From NCBI GenBank assembly GCA_019114885.1, contig DXEQ01000203.1, positions 1-9,500 on the forward strand: 9,500 nucleotides of DNA. The letters run 5' to 3'. The notes beneath the pieces were generated by a model that worked only from the letters and a program-made list of their open reading frames with translations, had not been told where the DNA came from and ran no database searches. Origin of the DNA: Candidatus Anaerobutyricum stercoripullorum. Lineage in GTDB: Bacteria; Bacillota; Clostridia; Lachnospirales; Lachnospiraceae. Position 1 is the stretch's first letter; each line of letters starts with the position of its first letter. This document shows positions 4,990 to 9,500 of this stretch, piece after piece. The translations under genes and the position numbers were made by a program.

Positions 4990-7900
4990 CTATAAACTTT
5001 CCTCAAAAAAGGCGTCCAGCTGCTCCGGTGACATGAGGATCTTCCGCGGCTTTGTTCCCTCTTCCGGTCCCACGATGCCGGCGTCCGCCAGCTGGTCGAT
5101 GATCCGGGCCGCCCGGTTGAACCCAATCTTGAACATCCGCTGCAGCATACCGATGGTCGCCTTATCCTTTTCCATGATAAAACGGGCCGCCGCCTCAAAG
5201 TATTCGTCTCTCTCACTGTTTATGCTGCCGTTCTTTATTTTATTTTCAATTTTTTCCGATACATCGGCGTCATAAACCGCCACATCCTCATTTTCTTTTA
5301 AGAACTCCACGACACGTCCCACTTCCGCATCGGAGATGAAGGCTCCCTGCACCCGGACCGGTTTCTGATAACCGGACGGATAAAAGAGCATATCACCCCG
5401 GCCCAGAAGCTTCTCCGCGCCGTTCATGTCGATGATGGTCCGGCTGTCCACCCCGGAAGATACGGCAAAGGCGATTCTGGACGGTACATTTGCCTTGATC
5501 AGTCCCGTGATGACGTTGACCGAAGGCCGCTGGGTGGCGATGACCAGATGGATGCCCGCCGCGCGGGCCAGCTGGGACAGCCGCACGATGGCGTCCTCCA
5601 CCTCGCCCGGAGCCACCATCATCAGGTCCGCCAGCTCGTCGATGATGATGACGATCTGCGGCATCCGGGACAGCTTCTCCCCGTCCACCTGACCGGAGGC
5701 GATGAGTTCATCCACCTTCTTGTTGTAGCCCTCGATATTGCGGACGCCGGTCTCGGTGAACTTCTTGTACCGGTCCGTCATCTCCGCCACCGCCCAGTTG
5801 AGCGCCCCGGAAGCTTTCTTCGGATCGGTGACCACCGGAATCAGCAGATGTGGAATTCCATTATATGTACTGAGCTCCACCATCTTCGGATCGATCATGA
5901 TCAGCTTGACCTCCGCAGGCTTCGCCTTATAGAGGATACTCATGATCAGGGTGTTGATACAGACGGACTTACCGGAACCGGTCGCTCCGGCGATCAAAAG
6001 ATGCGGCATCTTGGCCAGATCGGCCACCACGATCTTCCCGCCGATATCCTTACCCACGGCAAAGGCCAGTTTTGACTTAAAGTTCCGGAATACCCGGTTA
6101 TCCACCAGCTCCCGGAAATGTACGATCATATTCTGTTTGTTCGGCACCTCGATGCCGATGGCCGCCTTGCCCGGGATCGGCGCCTCGATACGGATATCGG
6201 AGGCCGCCAGATTCAGCTTGATATCATCTGTCAGGGAGAGAATCTTGCTGACCTTGGTTCCCTGCTCCGGGAACATCTCATACCGGGTCACCGTCGGGCC
6301 GCAGCTGATGTCGGTGATGGTCACCCGCACGCCGAAACTCTCCAGCGTGCTCTGCAGCTTCATGGCCGTCTCCTTGAGCGTCCTGTTATAATCCTCCGGA
6401 AGCTTCTGCTTCTCGGTCGTCAGCAGATTCATCGGCGGGAAAATGTACTCCTCTTTCTTCGCCGGTCTGCGGACAGGCGCCGGGGCCGGGGTTCCCGCCC
6501 GGTTGATGGTCACCGCGGCTTCCTGCTCCGGCTGCGCGGTCCGGGCCGTGTTCCCGGCCTGCGGTGCGCTTTCCTTCTTTCCGGACTGAGCTTCCCGGCC
6601 GGAAAGAACGATCTCGTCCGGCAGTCCTTCCGACGGCCGCTCCTCCACGTCATCCACAATACGGAACATCTCCGCCTCGTCTGCGGCTTGTACGGAATCT
6701 GGCCGGTCGCCTGCCGCTGCCGATACCGGCTCCTGCGCCCCGGCTGCCACCGTCTGTATGGAATCTGCTCCACCGTCTGCCGCTGCCTGGGTGGAATCTC
6801 TCTGCGACTCAGCCCCAGCTTGCACAGAATCTGACCGGTCGCCCGCCGCTGGCGTATGCGCTCTGTCCCCGCCGGCCGGCATAACATTTCTTACTTCTCT
6901 GGCCGCTGTGCGGGCTGCGCCTTCGTCTCCGGTCACAGCAGCTCCGGCCGCGGCCGCCGGTCCGTCAGACGAATCATCTGCCTCTGTAGTTCCGGTCGGG
7001 CTCTCCGGCGTCTCATCCGCCATCCCGCCGGTCTGCGGCCATCCTTCTGCCGCGCCGCCGGAGAACGTCTCCCCGGTCTGCTCCGCATCCGGAACAATCG
7101 CCGAGAAATCCAGACTGCCGTCAAAGGCTTCCGTCTTCCCGTCTTCCGGTGTAAACGGATAGAACTCCGGGTGCAGTTCCCGCAGCGAATCCTTTTTCTT
7201 CACTTCGCCCTCCGGAGTGAAGATCGGGATATGGATGCGGATATCCGGCTGCTTTCTCTTCTTCTCTGCCGCCGGTCCGGCCGACATCTTCAAAGCGCCC
7301 ATGTTCTGCCGTCGGCTGTCCGGCTCTCCAGAGGCTTCCGCTCCTGCTGTCCGGCCCTCTTCTTCCATGGCCTTCTGTGCCTTTTTATCCGTGGCCTTCT
7401 GCGCCTTCTTCTCTTCCATCTCCCGGATTTTTTCTTCGCACTGTTTTTCACGAAGCTTGTCTGCCGCCGTCTCCCTTTCTTTCCGGGCCTGCCGCCGCTT
7501 CTCGCCGGCCTTATCCGCCGCCGTCTTCACCTGACGGACACTCTTTCCGAAAAATCCCACAAAAGAGCGCTGGGTCAGCATGATCAGCGCCAGCAGAAGA
7601 ACACAGGAGATGATCACGATGGCCCCCGCCGTTCCGAACCAGCCCTGCAGCAACAGCCCGATGCCGCCGCCCAGAACGCCCCCGGCCCGGTGGTCTGAGG
7701 CTGCCACCGCAAAGAGGTCGTAGAACTCCTTCACATCCTGCTGGTACATCAGCTGAGCGTAAGAAGAGATCATGGTAAGCACCACAAAACCGGCGCCACA
7801 TTTTTTCATGGCGAGGAGACTGTAATCATTGGCAAGAAGTACCGTCACCATCAAAAAGAAGGCCACCGGCATCACATACTGCACACAGCCGAAGATTCCG

Positions 7901-8187
7901 AAGAAAAAGCTGCTGAGCCACACGCCCACCATGCCGCACCATCCGAAATTGCTGAGCATCATCAAGATCATGATGCCAAAAGAAGCCACTAACTGTATCT
8001 CATTTTTCATGGGGATTCCCCGGGACACTTCCGCTTTCCGGGAAGACCTGCTTCCTGATTTTTTCCCGGAGGATCTCCCTGCATTGCGGCTTCTGGAGGA
8101 AGTCTTTGAGGCCGGAGACGCCCCGGTCCGCTTCCGGCTGCCGGAAACGCTGCTGTTCTTTTTTTTCACATTACTGTTATCTGCCAT
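4990..8187 (-). CDS. ftsK: DNA translocase FtsK/SpoIIIE
   Basis: A membrane-anchored, ATP-driven double-stranded DNA pump that moves chromosome termini through the division or sporulation septum. The 1065 residues comprise a basic Ser/Arg/Lys-rich cytoplasmic start (about 8-55), four or five membrane helices (about 64-80, 84-101, 105-120, 130-147, 187-205), a charged coiled-coil-like stretch (220-280) and a long Ala/Gly/Asp-rich linker to about 575. The motor follows, with Walker A GATGSGKS (734-741), Walker B IVIIIDELADLM (845-856; D850, E851) and IATQRPSVNVITGLIKAN (from 883). The C-terminal winged-helix gamma domain (about 994-1065) recognises polarity sequences. B. subtilis SpoIIIE is under 800 residues; the extra length is linker. 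AAGGGAG (8195-8201) lies seven bases before the ATG. tepA upstream is a conserved neighbour of spoIIIE in B. subtilis. FtsK and SpoIIIE roles cannot be separated by sequence here. Confidence 0.96.
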   Translation of the reverse strand: MADNSNVKKKNSSVSGSRKRTGASPASKTSSRSRNAGRSSGKKSGSRSSRKAEVSRGIPMKNEIQLVASFGIMILMMLSNFGWCGMVGVWLSSFFFGIFGCVQYVMPVAFFLMVTVLLANDYSLLAMKKCGAGFVVLTMISSYAQLMYQQDVKEFYDLFAVAASDHRAGGVLGGGIGLLLQGWFGTAGAIVIISCVLLLALIMLTQRSFVGFFGKSVRQVKTAADKAGEKRRQARKERETAADKLREKQCEEKIREMEEKKAQKATDKKAQKAMEEEGRTAGAEASGEPDSRRQNMGALKMSAGPAAEKKRKQPDIRIHIPIFTPEGEVKKKDSLRELHPEFYPFTPEDGKTEAFDGSLDFSAIVPDAEQTGETFSGGAAEGWPQTGGMADETPESPTGTTEADDSSDGPAAAAGAAVTGDEGAARTAAREVRNVMPAGGDRAHTPAAGDRSDSVQAGAESQRDSTQAAADGGADSIQTVAAGAQEPVSAAAGDRPDSVQAADEAEMFRIVDDVEERPSEGLPDEIVLSGREAQSGKKESAPQAGNTARTAQPEQEAAVTINRAGTPAPAPVRRPAKKEEYIFPPMNLLTTEKQKLPEDYNRTLKETAMKLQSTLESFGVRVTITDISCGPTVTRYEMFPEQGTKVSKILSLTDDIKLNLAASDIRIEAPIPGKAAIGIEVPNKQNMIVHFRELVDNRVFRNFKSKLAFAVGKDIGGKIVVADLAKMPHLLIAGATGSGKSVCINTLIMSILYKAKPAEVKLIMIDPKMVELSTYNGIPHLLIPVVTDPKKASGALNWAVAEMTDRYKKFTETGVRNIEGYNKKVDELIASGQVDGEKLSRMPQIVIIIDELADLMMVAPGEVEDAIVRLSQLARAAGIHLVIATQRPSVNVITGLIKANVPSRIAFAVSSGVDSRTIIDMNGAEKLLGRGDMLFYPSGYQKPVRVQGAFISDAEVGRVVEFLKENEDVAVYDADVSEKIENKIKNGSINSERDEYFEAAARFIMEKDKATIGMLQRMFKIGFNRAARIIDQLADAGIVGPEEGTKPRKILMSPEQLDAFFEESL
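6667..6864 (-). repeat. 33-nt / 11-residue tandem repeats in the FtsK linker
   Basis: Residues 442-507 of FtsK fall into six degenerate 11-residue units. Units starting at 453, 464, 475 and 497 begin DSVQA, DSTQA, DSIQT and DSVQA; the unit at 486 begins EPVSA, and the first unit (442) shares the AAGDRS ending. At the DNA level the first and last units are most alike (around 6690-6717 and 6820-6847). In-frame 33-base periodicity in a disordered linker suggests slippage or recombination expansion. Confidence 0.7.
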
Positions 8188-8207
8188 TTCTTAACTCCCT
8201 TTTATCT

Positions 8208-8255
8208 CTTATAACCATCTATTACTTATAACCAGATAATCATCTGCTGATTATC
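8208..8255 (-). promoter_or_regulatory. Palindrome plus 10-bp direct repeats in the ftsK leader
   Basis: A perfect inverted repeat, GATAATCA (8235-8242) and TGATTATC (8248-8255) around a five-base centre, abuts two copies of CTTATAACCA (8208-8217 and 8225-8234) that repeat every 17 bases. All lie between the candidate promoter and the ftsK ATG. As RNA the palindrome forms an eight-pair hairpin; as DNA it looks like a dimer-binding operator. TTATCCACC at 8251-8259 matches a DnaA box at 8 of 9 positions, but only once. Confidence 0.45.
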
Positions 8256-8302
8256 CACCTCTTAACAACCTGTCTTTTGCCCCATGGGCGGATTCTCATC
8301 TG

Positions 8303-8330
8303 ATAATACCATAAATGATACAAGAAAAAA
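8303..8330 (-). promoter_or_regulatory. Candidate extended -10 promoter for ftsK
   Basis: On the minus strand TGGTATTAT gives an extended -10 (TATTAT at 8303-8308, TG at 8310-8311). Upstream there is only a T-rich stretch and no good -35, which is acceptable for extended -10 promoters. It lies in the 173-base gap between the tepA stop and the ftsK ATG, leaving a leader of about 110 bases. Confidence 0.45.
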
Positions 8331-8360
8331 AGTCGCGTTTTTTATGAAAATAACAGTTTT

Positions 8361-9020
8361 TTATTCGCCTTTTTTCGCAGAAATGGCGCTGTGCAGCCAG
8401 GCGAAAGCCTCCGCGATACCTCCCACCCGGTCGGCAAGCCCCGCCTCTACGGCCTGCTCTCCCACCAGGATGGTCCCCAGATCCTTTGCCAGAATTCCCT
8501 TTCGCAGCATCATCCGCTCCAGTTCCTCCTTCGGGGCCCGGGAATGTCCCGCAGTGAAGTCAATGATCCGGTCCTGAATCAGTTTAAAATACTCAAAGGT
8601 CTGCGGCGCGCCGATCACCGTGCCGCTCAATCGGACCGGATGGATGAGCATGGTGGCCGTGGGCGCGATGATGGTATAGTCCGACGCCACGGAAAGCGGA
8701 ACACCGATGGAATGACTGTCCCCGATGATGAGGGAGACCACCGGTTTGTCGATGGAGGCGATCATCTCCGCCACAGCCAGCCCGCAGGAGCAGTCGCCGC
8801 CCACCGTGTTGATGAGGAGCAGCACACCGTCGATGGACGCGTCGTCCTGCGCTCCGGCAAGGAGGGGAAGCAGATGTTCGTACCTTGTGGCCTTGACCCT
8901 CTCCCCCGTCACATCATGCCCCTCAATCTCTCCGATCACAGATAAAAATAAAATGCGATGGCCGCCCCCAGTCAGAAGTTCCCCTCCGAATTCTCTGATC
9001 ATCCGTTCCTGATATTCCAT
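8361..9020 (-). CDS. tepA: ClpP-like serine peptidase of the TepA (translocation-enhancing protein) family
   Basis: A 219-residue protein of the ClpP/crotonase fold. The TepA pattern is clear: NTVGGDCSCGLAVAEMI (71-87), GDSHSIGVPLS (100-110) with nucleophile S104, MLIHPVRLSG (124-133) with H127, IGAPQTFEY (136-144), and a late AKD-LG-ILVGEQAVEAGL stretch where D180 fits the third catalytic position. B. subtilis TepA has been linked to protein export and to degradation of spore proteins; the role here is inferred. AAAGGAG (9026-9032) five bases before the ATG at 9020 fixes the start; an in-frame ATG at 9101 would add 27 residues crossing the 17-bp repeats. It lies immediately upstream of ftsK, as tepA is near spoIIIE in B. 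subtilis (where small ylzJ intervenes; I see no such gene here). There is no signal peptide, so it is probably cytoplasmic. Confidence 0.88.
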   Translation of the reverse strand: MEYQERMIREFGGELLTGGGHRILFLSVIGEIEGHDVTGERVKATRYEHLLPLLAGAQDDASIDGVLLLINTVGGDCSCGLAVAEMIASIDKPVVSLIIGDSHSIGVPLSVASDYTIIAPTATMLIHPVRLSGTVIGAPQTFEYFKLIQDRIIDFTAGHSRAPKEELERMMLRKGILAKDLGTILVGEQAVEAGLADRVGGIAEAFAWLHSAISAKKGE

Positions 9021-9059
9021 TTTTTCTCCTTTCTCACATACATTTCTTTTTCTTCCTAT

Positions 9060-9099
9060 ATTTATGCACATTTCCCCCTGTAATTTATGCACATTTCCC
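9060..9099. repeat. Two exact 17-bp direct repeats between divergent genes
   Basis: ATTTATGCACATTTCCC occurs at 9060-9076 and 9083-9099, repeating every 23 bases, about two helical turns. Both copies lie between the tepA ribosome binding site and the promoter of the plus-strand gene, where a regulator of either gene would be expected to bind. No protein family can be named from the motif alone. Confidence 0.7.
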
Positions 9100-9114
9100 A
9101 TTATCTTTTAGGTA

Positions 9115-9143
9115 TTGCCGAAATATAAAAAAAAAGTTATAAT
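9115..9143 (+). promoter_or_regulatory. SigA-type promoter for the plus-strand gene
   Basis: TTGCCG (9115-9120) and a perfect TATAAT (9138-9143) are separated by 17 bases that consist almost only of A and T. Transcription would start near 9150, leaving a leader of about 27 bases before the GTG at 9177. It is the best promoter match in the window. Confidence 0.8.
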
Positions 9144-9176
9144 GGAAAATAACTTGTGAAAGAGGGGAAATGTAAA

Positions 9177-9500
9177 GTGGAACTTCTGCTGGAACAGATC
9201 AGTCAGATTACCCATGGTGTGGTACTGAATCGTATAAAGCCCAAAGTGCCCGGTGAAGGAATCGAATATCCGATTTTGTCCATCAGCCAGCTTCTGGATG
9301 AAGAGAACGGTATTACGGATTATGAGGTTCCTTCTGTTTTTGTGGACAAAAAAAAGGTGGATAATCTGAATCTTGCCAGGGAACACAGTATCGTCATCGG
9401 TCTGACGTCCTTCCACCGGGCCGCCGTGCTGGAGAAACAGCATGAGGGCAAGATCATCCCCTCTAATTTTGTGTCCATCGAATTCCACAACGGCATCATG
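9177..9500 (+). CDS. Partial ORF, possible type I restriction specificity (HsdS)-like protein
   Basis: The first 108 codons of an open frame that continues past the right edge. It begins with GTG, nine bases after AGAGGGG (9161-9167), behind a strong promoter; the nearby ATG at 9170 is followed at once by a stop. I do not recognise the family with confidence. The N-terminal ISQITHGVVLNRI then GIEYPILSISQL (29-40), the middle NLAREHSIVIGLTSF and IIPSNFVSIEF near the end follow the order seen in target-recognition domains of type I restriction S subunits: a glycine after the first helix, a strand pair, an entry loop, then a 'snF' strand. No membrane segment or signal peptide is visible. It is divergent from tepA. 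Alternatives are an orphan DNA-binding domain or an unrelated hypothetical protein. Confidence 0.55.
   Translation, partial: MELLLEQISQITHGVVLNRIKPKVPGEGIEYPILSISQLLDEENGITDYEVPSVFVDKKKVDNLNLAREHSIVIGLTSFHRAAVLEKQHEGKIIPSNFVSIEFHNGIM

Noticed and set aside
6118..6834. Long plus-strand frames opposite ftsK
   Set aside because: They are antisense shadows of a GC-rich, repetitive linker; the minus frame has intact FtsK motifs throughout.
8251..8259. DnaA-box cluster or replication origin upstream of ftsK
   Set aside because: Only one 8-of-9 match was seen, with no further boxes, no dnaA/dnaN and no AT-rich unwinding element.
8320..8360. Terminator after tepA
   Set aside because: The A6/T7 tracts around CGCGAC would give only a weak A-U stem; this is not enough to call a terminator, so tepA-ftsK read-through remains possible.
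9060..9099. CRISPR-like array
   Set aside because: There are only two 17-bp copies with a 6-base interval, too short for spacers, and no cas gene is nearby.
9021..9101. A 27-residue extension of TepA
   Set aside because: It would cross the 17-bp intergenic repeats; the strong AAAGGAG site five bases before the ATG at 9020 decides the start.
9108..9488. A 126-residue open frame on the minus strand opposite the plus-strand partial gene
   Set aside because: It would run across the best promoter in the window and its composition (many F, H, Q) is typical of an antisense shadow. The plus frame has a promoter, a ribosome site and protein-like composition.

Overview
The window looks like a chromosomal housekeeping stretch from a moderately GC-rich Clostridia member, most probably Lachnospiraceae. 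This rests on a tepA-ftsK/spoIIIE pair and a pgsA-cinA pair of Firmicutes type, purine-rich Shine-Dalgarno sites, SigA-like promoters and AT-rich intergenic gaps. No tRNA, rRNA, CRISPR array, insertion sequence or prophage gene was recognised. The genus assignment is an inference from style and gene order.

Layout from right to left, the direction in which almost everything is transcribed (minus strand): tepA, a ClpP-like serine peptidase (9020-8361); ftsK/spoIIIE, a DNA translocase with an unusually long linker (8187-4990); folD (4723-3875); rimO (3874-2444); pgsA (2466-1897); and a stand-alone cinA C-terminal/PncC-type gene (1894-1391). folD-rimO-pgsA-cinA are packed with contacts of 0 to 2 bases or a short overlap and end at a clear intrinsic terminator (1325-1370). 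They read as one operon with its own candidate promoter and a hairpin-rich leader upstream of folD. ftsK has an extended -10 promoter candidate and a palindromic leader. Downstream of the terminator lies a second minus-strand unit: a small YtrA-type GntR regulator (1149-772), a 143-base gap filled by an imperfect 47-bp repeat, and the N-terminal third of a ClpC-type AAA+ chaperone that runs off the left edge (628-1).

The only plus-strand gene is at the right edge. A strong SigA-like promoter (9115-9143) drives a GTG-started, truncated ORF (9177-9500) of uncertain family. Its pattern recalls the target-recognition domain of type I restriction specificity subunits. Two 17-bp direct repeats sit in the divergent region between it and tepA.

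Together the genes cover one-carbon/folate metabolism (FolD), ribosome modification (RimO), phospholipid synthesis (PgsA), pyridine nucleotide salvage (CinA), chromosome segregation (FtsK) and protein quality control (ClpC, TepA). I see no convincing evidence of a new multi-gene system inside the window. The points worth a second look are the gntR-clpC pairing with its structured repeats, the operator-like repeats in three intergenic regions, the 33-nt minisatellite in the FtsK linker, and the possible restriction-specificity gene entering at the right edge.
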